Below, piece by piece: positions 8,247 to 16,766 of a stretch of 64,000 bases of DNA. This DNA comes from Acidobacteriota bacterium (GTDB lineage Bacteria > Acidobacteriota > Terriglobia > Terriglobales > SCQP01): contig DAHUYO010000003.1 of NCBI GenBank assembly GCA_027315185.1, forward strand, positions 1-64,000, written 5' to 3'. The notes beneath the pieces were generated by a model. It worked only from the letters and a program-made list of their open reading frames with translations, searched no databases and was not told the DNA's origin. The translations under genes were made by a program, and so were the position numbers. Numbering within the stretch: position 1 is the first letter of the stretch; every line of letters begins with the position of its first letter.

Positions 8247-9491
8247 ATGGAGAAAATCGTTATCACCGGCATGGGTGTGCTGAGCGCCGCGGGCAGCACG
8301 CCAGGGGAGATGTGGGCTTGCCTCGACTCGGGTCGCGGCGCTACCGGCCCCGTGACCCGCGTGGATTCCCAGCGTCTAGCCCATAATGTCTGCGGCGAAG
8401 TGCGTGGATTCGATCCTGCCCAGCATTTCGGCAAGGAAGTGGATGTTCTCGACCGCTTTGCGCAGTTCGCCGTCGTCTGCGCTCGCCGGGCCTTGGCCGA
8501 TGCCGGCCTGGGCCGCCGCTTCGGCGTCAATGGCGGTCCTCCGGCGCGGCGCGTCGGCGTCGTTACCGGCACCGCCTTGGGCGGCGTGGAGAGCGAGGAT
8601 CACGGTTTTCACCAGCTCTACGCCCGCAATGCCACCCGCCTCCATCCCTTCAGCATTCCCCGCATGATGTTCAACGCCGGCACCTCCCATGTCTCCATGG
8701 ACACCGGCGCCCAAGGCGTCAGCTTTGCCGTTTCCACTGCCTGCGCCTCTTCCACCCATGCCATCGGTGAGGCCTGGCGCCTCCTGCGCCTCGGCGCCGC
8801 CGATATGATGCTCGCCGGCGGCGCGGATGCGCCCATCACATTAGGCGTTTTCAAGGCGTGGGAAGCCATGCGGGTTCTCGCCCCCGCCGGCGCCGACCCC
8901 GCTTGTGCTTGCCGTCCTTTTAGCGCCGATCGTGCCGGCTTGGTCCTGGCCGAAGGCTCGGCGATGTTCGTTCTGGAAACCGAGTCCTCCGCCCGCCGTC
9001 GCGGCGCCAGGATTTTGGCCGAACTAGCCGGCTATGGCGCCAGCGCGGATGCCGGCCACATCACCCAGCCGGCTCTCGACGGCCCCCTCGCCGCCATGCG
9101 GGAAGCGATGGAATCGGCCCAACTCCGCTCCGCCGATCTGGACTATATCAATGCCCACGGAACGGGCACCAAGCTCAACGATTCTACCGAGTGCGCCGCC
9201 ATTCGCGAACTCCTCGGCGCGGAAGCCGATCGTGTCTCGGTGAGTTCCACCAAGTCCATGCACGGCCACGCCATGGGCGCCAGTGGCGCCATCGAACTGG
9301 CTGCTACGCTGTTGGCCATTGCCCACCAAACCGCCCCGCCTACCGCCAACTTCACCTCCCCCGACCCCGCCTGCAACCTCGACGTCACGCCCAACCAATC
9401 TCGCCCCCGGGAAATCCGCGCTGCGCTCAGTAACTCCTTCGCCTTTGGCGGCCTCAATGCCGTCCTCGCCATTAAGCGCTACCCCGCCTAG
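8247..9491 (+). CDS. fabF: Beta-ketoacyl-ACP synthase II (FabF-type)
   Basis: A 414-residue thiolase-fold condensing enzyme that extends acyl-ACP with malonyl-ACP. The Cys-His-His triad is present: Cys166 in VSTACASSTHA, His304 in INAHGTGTKLNDSTE, and His341 in SSTKSMHGHAMGASG. This is the KAS I/II pattern, unlike FabH (Cys-His-Asn). The start at 8247 gives MEKIVITGMGVLSAAG, the normal family N-terminus; an in-frame ATG at 8229 would add six atypical residues. It follows the acyl carrier protein gene on the same strand and converges on glgE 60 bases later. Symbol reflects family resemblance; a role in a specialised lipid cannot be excluded. Confidence 0.88.
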   Translation: MEKIVITGMGVLSAAGSTPGEMWACLDSGRGATGPVTRVDSQRLAHNVCGEVRGFDPAQHFGKEVDVLDRFAQFAVVCARRALADAGLGRRFGVNGGPPARRVGVVTGTALGGVESEDHGFHQLYARNATRLHPFSIPRMMFNAGTSHVSMDTGAQGVSFAVSTACASSTHAIGEAWRLLRLGAADMMLAGGADAPITLGVFKAWEAMRVLAPAGADPACACRPFSADRAGLVLAEGSAMFVLETESSARRRGARILAELAGYGASADAGHITQPALDGPLAAMREAMESAQLRSADLDYINAHGTGTKLNDSTECAAIRELLGAEADRVSVSSTKSMHGHAMGASGAIELAATLLAIAHQTAPPTANFTSPDPACNLDVTPNQSRPREIRAALSNSFAFGGLNAVLAIKRYPA

Positions 9492-9550
9492 CCGCTTTAC
9501 CCGCAGGCCCCGCCGCACCGGCCGTCACCCTGGGCCTTCCGGCCGCCGCG

Positions 9551-11515
9551 CTAACCGCGCCGCACCGCGAAGATCTGCGCCGGAATCTGCGCGGGATCCA
9601 GGCGCACCCATTGCCGGCGTCCCCGCCAGCGCCCGCGGTAGCCGCCCAGCAAATCTTCAATTTCGAATTCTTCGTCGTCCCCGATTCCGAACTTCTCCAG
9701 GGGCACCTCGACGTCCGCCGCTTGCGGCTGAAATGGGTCCAAACTGACGGCGATGAACAGCAGGTCGCCGGCTTCCTGCTTGGCGTAAAACACGATTTGG
9801 TCGTTGTGGGCGGGAAGGAAATGGATGTTGTCCAAGCGATGCAGGGCGGGGTGCATGCGGCGGATCTCATTGACCCGGGCGATCATGTCCTTGATGTTGC
9901 CCGGTCGGTCCCAATTCCACGTCTTGAACTGGTACTTCTCCGAGTCGGCGTACTCCTCGGTGCCGGGGATCGCCCGGTTCTCGACCAGCTCGAAGCCGTT
10001 ATAGATGCCGTAGTTGGGCGCCAAGGTCGCCGCCAGCACCAGCCTTTGCAGAAACGCCGGCCGGCCGCCGCGCTGGAGGACCGGGCTGAGAATATCCGGC
10101 GTATTGGCGAAGAAATTCGGCCGGAAAAAGTCGTGCAGCGGGGGCGCGCTCAGCTCGGTCACATATTCCGTTAGTTCCTGCTTGGTGTTGCGCCAGGTGA
10201 AATAGGTGTAGGACTGCGTGAAGCCGAGCTTGGCCAAATATTGCATCACCTTGGGCCGCGTGAACGCCTCGGCCAAGAAGATGGCGTCGGGATGGCGCCG
10301 GCGCACGCGATGGATCAGCCACTCCCAAAAGGCGAACGGTTTGGTATGGGGATTGTCCACGCGCACGATCTTGACGCCGTGCGCGTACCAAAACTCGATC
10401 ACGCCCTCCAGGGCTTCCCATAAGCCCTGCCAATCGGCGCAGTAAAAGTTGAGCGGGTAAATATCTTCGTACCGTTTCGGCGGGTTCTCGGCGTACTGAA
10501 TGGTGCCGTCGGGGCGGTGATAGAACCATTCGGGATGTTGCCGTACCCAGGGATGGTCGGGCGAGCAGTGGGCGGCGAAATCCAGCGCCAATTCCATGCC
10601 CTGCGCTTGCACCGCAGCGGCGAACCGGTCGAAATCCGCCAGCGTGCCGAGTCCCGGCTCGATGGCGTCGTGTCCGCCCTCGGGACCGCCGATGGCATAC
10701 GGACTGCCGGGGTCGCCCGGTTGGGCGACCAACGAATTATTCCGGCCCTTGCGGTGCGTGCGTCCGATGGGGTGGATCGGGGGCAAGTACACGACATCGA
10801 AGCCCATGGCGGCGATTTCCGGCAGCCGCGCCTCGCACTCCGCCCAGGTGGCGCTGCGCGTCGGGTCGGGGCCCTGCGAACGCGGGAACATTTCATACCA
10901 GGCGCTGTATTCCGCCCGGCGCCGGTCGCTGATCACCGGCCAGACCGTGGCCGCGCGGACCGGCGCCGACAGCGGCGGCTGGCGGCGCGCCCAGGCGACG
11001 GTCTCCTCGGCCAGAAGCTTGGCCTCATCCACGGTGGCGTCAGCCGGGCCGGCGCCGCGCCGCCCCTTGTGTCCGCCCCCGGCCCGGCGCAGCAGCAACG
11101 CCTCCCCGGCCACCAGTTCACTAGAAATGCCTTGGCCGGCGTCGCGCTTGCGCAGCGTATCCCGCTGCCAGGTGGCGAACTCCTCCACCCAGGCCTCGAT
11201 GGTGAATTCGTAATCGGCATTGCGCGCCAGTGAGAATGCGCCCTTCCAGCGGTCATTGCCCAAGGCTCGCATCGGGGCCCTTTGCCACTCCTCCGCTGGG
11301 TCCGCCACCGCGCGGAACAGCACCGCCGCCCCCAGCACCTCGTGGCCCTCCTTGAAGATGTCGGCCTCGACCCCAACCTCTCCGCCTTGCACGCGCTTCA
11401 CCGGGAACCTTCCATCGTCCACCTGCGGCGTGACGTTTTCGATGATGATGTTGTGGCCGACCAGGGGATTGGGGCGCTTGCGGCCGCGGGGGGACGGGGA
11501 ACGAGATACCGGCAT
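9551..11515 (-). CDS. glgE: Alpha-1,4-glucan:maltose-1-phosphate maltosyltransferase
   Basis: A 654-residue GH13_3 enzyme that transfers maltosyl units from alpha-maltose-1-phosphate to the non-reducing end of alpha-1,4-glucan. The sequence has the GlgE N-domain (IIIENVTPQVDDGRFPVKR), the long helical insert, and the catalytic barrel from about residue 203. The nucleophile is Asp387 in KIVRVDNPHTKPFAFWEW and the acid Glu416 in FLAEAFTRPK, both in GlgE-specific contexts. Length matches the family (about 650-700). TreS, maltokinase and GlgB, the usual partners, are not in this window, but trehalose genes lie 15 kb away. ATG at 11515 has no clear ribosome binding site. Confidence 0.93.
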   Translation of the reverse strand: MPVSRSPSPRGRKRPNPLVGHNIIIENVTPQVDDGRFPVKRVQGGEVGVEADIFKEGHEVLGAAVLFRAVADPAEEWQRAPMRALGNDRWKGAFSLARNADYEFTIEAWVEEFATWQRDTLRKRDAGQGISSELVAGEALLLRRAGGGHKGRRGAGPADATVDEAKLLAEETVAWARRQPPLSAPVRAATVWPVISDRRRAEYSAWYEMFPRSQGPDPTRSATWAECEARLPEIAAMGFDVVYLPPIHPIGRTHRKGRNNSLVAQPGDPGSPYAIGGPEGGHDAIEPGLGTLADFDRFAAAVQAQGMELALDFAAHCSPDHPWVRQHPEWFYHRPDGTIQYAENPPKRYEDIYPLNFYCADWQGLWEALEGVIEFWYAHGVKIVRVDNPHTKPFAFWEWLIHRVRRRHPDAIFLAEAFTRPKVMQYLAKLGFTQSYTYFTWRNTKQELTEYVTELSAPPLHDFFRPNFFANTPDILSPVLQRGGRPAFLQRLVLAATLAPNYGIYNGFELVENRAIPGTEEYADSEKYQFKTWNWDRPGNIKDMIARVNEIRRMHPALHRLDNIHFLPAHNDQIVFYAKQEAGDLLFIAVSLDPFQPQAADVEVPLEKFGIGDDEEFEIEDLLGGYRGRWRGRRQWVRLDPAQIPAQIFAVRRG

Positions 11516-11727
11516 AGGGGCAGAGTAGCGTTTCCGGCGGCGTTGGCGCTAGGCTCCCGGCGCAACCCAAATTCTTGGCCGCGCGCCCCGCGACTGGCGT
11601 CGCGGCTCCCTGCCGATGCTGTCGCGCGCCGGCCGATGCCGTTCCCCGCGCGCGGCGGGACCGTTCGCGACCGAGGAGCGCGATGAGCGGTACGGAGACG
11701 GACGCGCGGCCCGCGGCGGTTGTGGAG
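11516..11727. other. Intergenic gap between glgE and the envelope operon
   Basis: About 210 bases upstream of glgE and downstream of the DUF4097-type gene, both leftward. The glgE promoter should be here, but no clear hexamers were seen. A possible GC-rich fold is present without a T-run. Confidence 0.35.
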
Positions 11728-13098
11728 CTAGGCGCCGCCGGGCGGCGCGGCGGAGATGCTGGGAGGGTTCTCGAAGCGGGAGCGCGAGATGCTGCCGTCG
11801 GTGGTGCGCAAATAGACCAGAACGCCCCCGCCGCCGAAGCTGCCCGCCGCTGCGCTCTGGCCGTGGTGGCGCCGCACCGGTACGCCCCAGTCGCCAAAGA
11901 TATCGCCTCCGCGAGCGGCGGCGTCGAGTTGAAAACCAATCGTTCTCGGCCAGGCCAAAGCGATATCCCCGCCCGAGTCGCGGATGCTCACCGCACCTAA
12001 CTTCGCGCCCGGCGCCGGAATCGCCGCCACGGCGCCGTTATGGTCGCGAACTCGCAGCCCGCCGCGGAATCCACGAATGGCGATGTCCCGTCCGTCGGTG
12101 CGCACTTGCAAATCGCGGGCGCCGGAGGCGTTCAGGCTGTTTCCGGTCAGGTCGAACGAGCCGGCCAGTGCGCGGCAGGTGATGCGCGTCTTGCCGTCCG
12201 TCAAACTGAAGCCGGCGGGCAGAGCGGCGAGGGAAACGTCTTGCGGAGACGGTTCGCGCAACGTTACCGCGCCCCGCGCGCCGCGCACGGCGATCTCGTC
12301 GCCCCCTTTGATCTCCACGGTTCCCGCCGCCGCGTTGACGATCACCGTTCCGTTGCCATCTTGAATGTGGACATCCGCTTGGGGATGACTGACGGTGATG
12401 GCGCCATCGCCGCTGACCAGCCGCAGAGCCGCCCGCCAGCCGGCGGCTTGCAGGTCACCGTGCCGGACTTGGACGGTGGCCGGCGTGGTGGCGGGAAGGT
12501 AAAGCCGCAGCCGCACGGTCACCCGGCGGCTGGGATTCCGTCCCGCCGGCCGCACCACCCAGTCGCCATTTTCGGCGCGCATTTGCAATGTTGCCGAAGC
12601 GAATCGGCCGCGGGCGCGGGCGCGGGAACCGGCGCGCACGGCGTCATCCACGCTGGCGCGGATCAGGCTTCCGGGCGTCGCGATCAGCTCGACGCTGGCG
12701 CGGGCGCCGCGCACCAGGACCGGCATGCCCGGCGGCAGTTCCGCCTGGCTAGCGCCGTGGAAATGATATTGCTGTTGCCACGGTGGCCCGCCCTGCCAAT
12801 CGCCATTCCAGTGCCAGTGGCGGAACGAAAGGGATGCCGTCAACGCCAGGCCGAAGATGACCACCACCACCAGCAGGGCCACTTCGCCGCCGGTCAACCC
12901 GCCGGAACCCGGCTCGGTGTAGTGCTCGACCAGCCGAACCAGACCCCAGACGATCAGCAGCGCCGGCCAATAATGGGCAAGAAAGCGATACGCATCGAAT
13001 CCCGGCAGCCGGTTGCGCAACAAAAACAGCACGCCGATGGCGATCAGTACAATCGGGCCGAACAGCGATTGACGATGGTGATGGTAGCCGTTGTCCAC
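11728..13098 (-). CDS. Membrane-anchored DUF4097-type beta-helical protein with DUF5668-like N-terminus
   Basis: A 456-residue protein. Residues ~10-90 hold membrane helices (FGPIVLIAIGVLFLLRNRLP, HYWPALLIVWGLVRLVEHY, GGEVALLVVVVIFGLALTAS). The rest is a repetitive beta-rich domain with short alternating Val/Ile/Gly motifs (GDGAITVSHPQADVHIQDGN, GTVEIKGGDEIAVRGARGAV), as in DUF4097 'putative adhesin' domains. It is the last gene of the sigma-factor operon; its GTG start at 13098 is one base after the stop of the upstream gene, so translation is probably coupled. It likely sits in the inner membrane with the beta domain outside. Its N-terminal module recurs in the two genes before it. Function is inferred only as envelope-associated. 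Confidence 0.75.
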   Translation of the reverse strand: MDNGYHHHRQSLFGPIVLIAIGVLFLLRNRLPGFDAYRFLAHYWPALLIVWGLVRLVEHYTEPGSGGLTGGEVALLVVVVIFGLALTASLSFRHWHWNGDWQGGPPWQQQYHFHGASQAELPPGMPVLVRGARASVELIATPGSLIRASVDDAVRAGSRARARGRFASATLQMRAENGDWVVRPAGRNPSRRVTVRLRLYLPATTPATVQVRHGDLQAAGWRAALRLVSGDGAITVSHPQADVHIQDGNGTVIVNAAAGTVEIKGGDEIAVRGARGAVTLREPSPQDVSLAALPAGFSLTDGKTRITCRALAGSFDLTGNSLNASGARDLQVRTDGRDIAIRGFRGGLRVRDHNGAVAAIPAPGAKLGAVSIRDSGGDIALAWPRTIGFQLDAAARGGDIFGDWGVPVRRHHGQSAAAGSFGGGGVLVYLRTTDGSISRSRFENPPSISAAPPGGA

Positions 13099-13099
13099 G

Positions 13100-13339
13100 T
13101 CACCGGCTCCAGTCTTGGTTGCCGTGGCGGTGCGGAATTGCGCGCTGCGCCAGGTTGACCACGCCGATCACAATCAACAGAATCGGCCAAGTCTGGTTGA
13201 AGCCCCAGCCGGGCGTGGTCATTTGCAACAGGAACAGAACGCCCAGGGTAATCAGCACCACGGGGCCGGTAATGCCGCGGCTACGGCAGGCGGGGCAGGC
13301 CGTAACGGGGGCGCGAGGCGGTTGCGGTGGGGTGGCCAT
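13100..13339 (-). CDS. Small DUF5668-like membrane protein
   Basis: A 79-residue protein: a short Pro-rich tail with a single CPAC motif, then two membrane helices, GPVVLITLGVLFLLQM and WPILLIVIGVVNLAQR. This is the bare form of the module found at the end of the preceding product and the start of the next one. ATG at 13339 has GGAG six bases upstream; the frame stays open further upstream but overlaps the previous gene. Spacing is 17 bases from the previous gene and one base to the next, so it belongs to the sigma operon. LiaI/LiaF-type membrane modules look similar; function unknown. Confidence 0.7.
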   Translation of the reverse strand: MATPPQPPRAPVTACPACRSRGITGPVVLITLGVLFLLQMTTPGWGFNQTWPILLIVIGVVNLAQRAIPHRHGNQDWSR

Positions 13340-13356
13340 CGTGGTCTCCGTCTCCC

Positions 13357-14055
13357 CTAGGCGTGCCGTCGGCGCTCCAGCATCAGCGCGCCGATCACGA
13401 TCAGCAGCACCGGCCAAAAGTATTGCAGGATGTCGAAGGCGAACAGGTTCAGGCTGCGGAGCAGCAGCACTCCGCCGATGACGATCAGCACCACCGCACC
13501 GACCGGTGCGGAGAAGTGCACGTTTCCCCAGCCCGGCACTTCGGCGAGCGGTTGCCCCAATTCCATCGCCCGCGCGGTGCGATAGGAATCAATGACCATG
13601 TAGAAATAAAACGCCGCCGCGCCTATGCCAAAAATGCTGCCGAAGGCCTGATGGCTCATGGACACCAGAAAGCCGAAAATCACCACCTGCAAAAAGGCCT
13701 TGAAATATTGCCCATTGTAGATGGCGCCGACTCCGGGAATAAATCCCAACGCCAGCGCCACGCCGGCGTTCGGCGCCCCTTGGATCAGCGGCGGCGTGAC
13801 GGCGTCGGCGGCCGTTCCCGCCTGCGGCGCCGCGGGGGCCGCGCCCATATGGGCTCCGCTTTCGCCTCCGGCCGCCGCGCCTGCTTGCCAATCGGCGGCG
13901 GCGCTTCCGGGGGCCGCGACTCCGGCTTGCCGGGCCAGGCAATCCTGGCAGTAAATGACGCCGTAAATGTCCCGCTGATCCTCGCTGCACAGCGGGCGGC
14001 CGCACAAGCGGCAAAAAGCCGTCGCCGGACGTTCGGAATGCTGGTAGCAGTTCAT
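13357..14055 (-). CDS. B-box zinc-finger membrane protein with C-terminal DUF5668-like module
   Basis: A 232-residue protein. The N-terminus is a B-box-type zinc finger (CYQHSERPATAFCRLCGRPL then YCQDCLARQ). A Gly/Ala-rich linker follows, then two membrane stretches ([38 protein letters not shown]) that resemble TM2-like proteins. The C-terminal pair of helices (APVGAVVLIVIGGVLLLRSL, FWPVLLIVIGALMLERRRH) is the module shared with the next two gene products. ATG at 14055 is preceded by AGGCGG and lies nine bases after the anti-sigma stop. A cytoplasmic zinc finger tethered to the membrane suggests protein-protein sensing or assembly; this is inference. Confidence 0.75.
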   Translation of the reverse strand: MNCYQHSERPATAFCRLCGRPLCSEDQRDIYGVIYCQDCLARQAGVAAPGSAAADWQAGAAAGGESGAHMGAAPAAPQAGTAADAVTPPLIQGAPNAGVALALGFIPGVGAIYNGQYFKAFLQVVIFGFLVSMSHQAFGSIFGIGAAAFYFYMVIDSYRTARAMELGQPLAEVPGWGNVHFSAPVGAVVLIVIGGVLLLRSLNLFAFDILQYFWPVLLIVIGALMLERRRHA

Positions 14056-14064
14056 AGTCGCCGC

Positions 14065-14694
14065 CTAGAGCTGGCCCGTGGGTGGCTGGGTTGGCGGCGC
14101 GTTCCAACTCCACTGGAGATCGCCGCCGCCGGGCCAATCCGATTGGTTGCGCTGCCGGGTGGACGGCGGGTGGCTCCGTCGTGCCGGCGTTTCCCGCAAC
14201 GCCGCTTGAATGTCATACACCAGCTTCAAATCGTCATAATACCGGGCCCCGCGCGCCATGCTGCGGCGCAAGGTGGCATGCAGTCCGGCCACCAAGTGTC
14301 CCGGCGTCAGGGATTGCCACCGCACGCGGCGCAAATTGATCCCGGCCAGGTTCAGGCTTAACGCGAAGGCGAATAACACCACGCCAAACGCCATCGCCAG
14401 CCGCGGCTGCCACACCCGCCGCCCGAGGCTGCGGCTGACCTCCCGCCAACTGATCCAGCGGCGCTGTCCGCTGGTCCGAGCCAGCACCGCCGGCAGCCAC
14501 TCCGGCGGCGGTGTCACCGGCGTCAGCTCCGTCAGCCCCGCTCGCGCCACCCGCACCAGCGCCGACAGCTCGGCGCAATGCCGGCAAACGCGCAGATGCT
14601 CGCGCATCGCGGCCGCGGTTTCCGGCGGCAATGCGCCATCCTGGAAATCGCTTAGCGCGTCTTCAAATGCGGAACAATGGATCTGCATGGCCAT
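14065..14694 (-). CDS. Putative zinc-finger anti-sigma factor (membrane-bound)
   Basis: A 209-residue protein with an N-terminal zf-HC2 anti-sigma motif, HLRVCRHC (HX3CX2C, about residues 33-40), followed by one membrane helix (LAMAFGVVLFAFALSLNLAG, about residues 98-117) and a Pro/Gln-rich outer part. It should hold the cognate sigma factor at the inner membrane until a signal releases it. The ribosome binding site AGGAGG overlaps the sigma gene's stop codon, so the two are translationally coupled, the usual arrangement for such pairs. ATG at 14688 is a close alternative start. Confidence 0.85.
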   Translation of the reverse strand: MAMQIHCSAFEDALSDFQDGALPPETAAAMREHLRVCRHCAELSALVRVARAGLTELTPVTPPPEWLPAVLARTSGQRRWISWREVSRSLGRRVWQPRLAMAFGVVLFAFALSLNLAGINLRRVRWQSLTPGHLVAGLHATLRRSMARGARYYDDLKLVYDIQAALRETPARRSHPPSTRQRNQSDWPGGGDLQWSWNAPPTQPPTGQL

Positions 14695-14706
14695 GGCCGG
14701 CGCCTC

Positions 14707-15315
14707 CTAGGTTTGCGCCGCCTTTCCCGCCGGTCCGCTCCAACTTTCCCGCAAGACCCGCGCCAATTCGATCCGGCCGCGGTTAATCCGCGATTTCACC
14801 GTTCCCTCCGGCACGCGCAACAGCGTGGCAATCTCCTTGTAGTCCAAATCCTCCAGGTCGCGCAAGATCACGGCTTCGCGCAATTCCGGCGACAAGCGGG
14901 TCAGCCCGCGCTGGATCTGCTCCCGCATTTCCCGGCGTAGCAGGCCCGTGTCCGGCGCCCGTTCGACGGTCTCGGGTGGATCCATCGGCCGCGCGGCGCC
15001 GCCCAGGGCCATCGGCCCGCTCGTTTCCAACGAATCCGTGAGCCGGTCGTTTTTGCGCCGCCGATAGTGGTCAATTAGGAGATTCCGGGTCACGCTTAAG
15101 ACCCAGGTTTTCAGGCTGCCTTGGTCCGCCCGGAATTGGCCCAGGTTGCGGTACACGCGCAAGCAGGCTTCCTGGCTCAAGTCGTCGGCGTCTTCCGCTC
15201 GGCCAGTGAAGCGGTAACACAAACTATAAATTGGGCGTGCATAGGCCTGAAGGATCGCCTCCCACGCGGAGGCGTCACCGGCCAGACAACGCGCAACCAG
15301 TTGTCGTTCTTCCAC
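14707..15315 (-). CDS. rpoE: ECF-family RNA polymerase sigma factor
   Basis: An extracytoplasmic-function sigma factor of about 202 residues. Region 2 is clear (YRFTGRAEDADDLSQEACLR, core-binding and -10 contacts) and region 4 ends in DYKEIATLLRVPEGTVKSRI, the helix-turn-helix that reads the -35 box. The start is uncertain: GTG at 15315 has GAAGG five bases upstream and gives a normal family length; a GTG at 15426 in frame adds 37 atypical residues and would sit right at the predicted transcription start. It heads a five-gene leftward operon with its anti-sigma factor and three envelope proteins. The symbol denotes the broad RpoE/ECF type, not orthology to E. coli RpoE. Confidence 0.88.
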   Translation of the reverse strand: MEERQLVARCLAGDASAWEAILQAYARPIYSLCYRFTGRAEDADDLSQEACLRVYRNLGQFRADQGSLKTWVLSVTRNLLIDHYRRRKNDRLTDSLETSGPMALGGAARPMDPPETVERAPDTGLLRREMREQIQRGLTRLSPELREAVILRDLEDLDYKEIATLLRVPEGTVKSRINRGRIELARVLRESWSGPAGKAAQT

Positions 15316-15433
15316 GGTCGCCTTCGCCGCGGTCCCAGTCGCCAGGGTCACCACCGGCTTCCGAACGCCGACGAGGCTGCCCCCCCGCCCAGCTTCACCT
15401 TCGTAGACTATGCTGACGGCACTCACCCCAAGG

Positions 15434-15461
15434 TAAACGAAAAAACGTCAACCCAGGTTCC
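15434..15461 (-). promoter_or_regulatory. ECF-type promoter ahead of the sigma operon (probable autoregulation)
   Basis: On the minus strand the sequence reads GGAACC (15461-15456), 16 bases, then CGTTTA (15439-15434). This closely fits the general ECF pattern GGAAC-N16-CGTC/CGTnTA. It points at the sigma gene, with the expected transcription start near 15427, giving a leader of about 110 bases to the favoured GTG at 15315. Self-activation by the encoded sigma is the simplest reading. Confidence 0.6.
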
Positions 15462-15651
15462 ATGGTGGAGACCAGCATCCGGCCAGGGAAAACATGCGGG
15501 CGCCGTTGCGCCGACGTTTATAATACTTTCTAGCTGATTGATTTTGAGTGCCTAATTGTGGCCTTGGGCTTCGGCCCTGGTCCCCGGGCCGGTGAACCGG
15601 GCACCCTGTGGCCAGTTGCCGGTGGTTTTGCCCGTAGGCCAAGATGTGCCC

Positions 15652-16695
15652 GTGAAGCGACGCCGCCTGATCTTCAGTTTGCTGGCCCTGGCGGCCCTGA
15701 TCGCCGTGGGTTGGCGGCAATTCCGCACCAGTCCCGAATGGCACAACTTCACCTGGCAGGCGGTTTGGCACGCCACCCGCAACGCCAGACTGTCGTTTTT
15801 GTTGGGCGCGATTGCTCTCATCTACGTCAGCTACTTGCTCCGCTCCCTGCGGTGGAGCACGCTCATGAGTCCGCACGGCCGCTTCTGGCCGATCCTGCGC
15901 GGCACGCTGATTGGGTTTACCGGCCTGGCCATCTTTGGCCGTCCGGGGGAGTTCGTCCGACCGTATTACATCGCCCGCAGCCACCGCATGGCGATTTCGC
16001 CGCAATTGGCGGTCTGGATTCTGGAACGCGCCTTTGACATGGCCGCCACGCTGCTATTGGTGGTGGCGGCGCTGTTCCTGAATCCGAGTTTTTCCGCCCA
16101 CGGCGGCACGGCCGATGCCCTGCGCCGGGCGCTGTGGATTTTGGGCAGCCTGGTCGTGGCGGCGTTGATCGGCATCGGCCTGTTTCACCGCCATCATGTC
16201 GGCATTACGCGCTATGTGCGGCTGCGCCTGGGGCGCAGCAGCAAGGCGTTGGCGCAACGAGCGGAACATTTTCTTCGCACCTTGGCGGCCGGCACGCAAG
16301 CATTGGCCGCGGGCGGCAAGAACCTCATTTTGTCGTCCATTTATACGGTGTCCTTGTGGATGGGCGTGGCCGTTGCGGTCTGGCTGGTGGTGCACGGTTT
16401 CCCGGGCATGGTGCCCGGATTTACCTATGCCGAAGCCTTGTTGCTGCTTGGCTTTTTGCTGATCGGTTCGCTCATTCAACTGCCGGCGATTGGCGGCGGC
16501 GTGCAGGTGCTGCTGGTTTTGGGTCTTACGGAGGTCTTTGGCGCCCCCGCGGCCAGTGCCGCCAGCGCCGCCCTGCTGCTGTGGCTGATCGCCTTCTACG
16601 CGGTGACGCCTCTCGGCGCCGCATTGGCGGCCCGGGAGCATTTGTCTTGGCGCCGCTTGGAGCAAGAAGCGGAATTGGCGGAACGCCAAGCCTAG
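15652..16695 (+). CDS. Lysylphosphatidylglycerol synthase TM-domain/UPF0104 (AglD-like) membrane protein
   Basis: A polytopic inner-membrane protein of about 347 residues with some eight hydrophobic segments ([53 protein letters not shown], and others). The motif [19 protein letters not shown] and the spacing of helices match the UPF0104/DUF2029-like 'flippase-like' family, which includes the membrane part of MprF and archaeal AglD. Such proteins are linked to lipid or glycolipid flipping. The GTG at 15652 was chosen because the cytoplasmic KRRR patch and first helix follow at once. The epimerase gene lies 71 bases downstream on the same strand, so a role in sugar-lipid export is plausible. 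Confidence 0.75.
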   Translation: MKRRRLIFSLLALAALIAVGWRQFRTSPEWHNFTWQAVWHATRNARLSFLLGAIALIYVSYLLRSLRWSTLMSPHGRFWPILRGTLIGFTGLAIFGRPGEFVRPYYIARSHRMAISPQLAVWILERAFDMAATLLLVVAALFLNPSFSAHGGTADALRRALWILGSLVVAALIGIGLFHRHHVGITRYVRLRLGRSSKALAQRAEHFLRTLAAGTQALAAGGKNLILSSIYTVSLWMGVAVAVWLVVHGFPGMVPGFTYAEALLLLGFLLIGSLIQLPAIGGGVQVLLVLGLTEVFGAPAASAASAALLLWLIAFYAVTPLGAALAAREHLSWRRLEQEAELAERQA

Positions 16696-16766
16696 CCCTC
16701 CGGGCCCAACCGGCATCCAACGCACGGTGGCTGGCCTGGGCGCGACCGCGCCAGGCGGGAGGGCGG

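Noticed and set aside
15519..15524. TATAAT as promoter of the AglD-like gene
   Set aside because: The hexamer is perfect but no -35 box is near, and it lies 128 bases before the start codon; kept only as a note.
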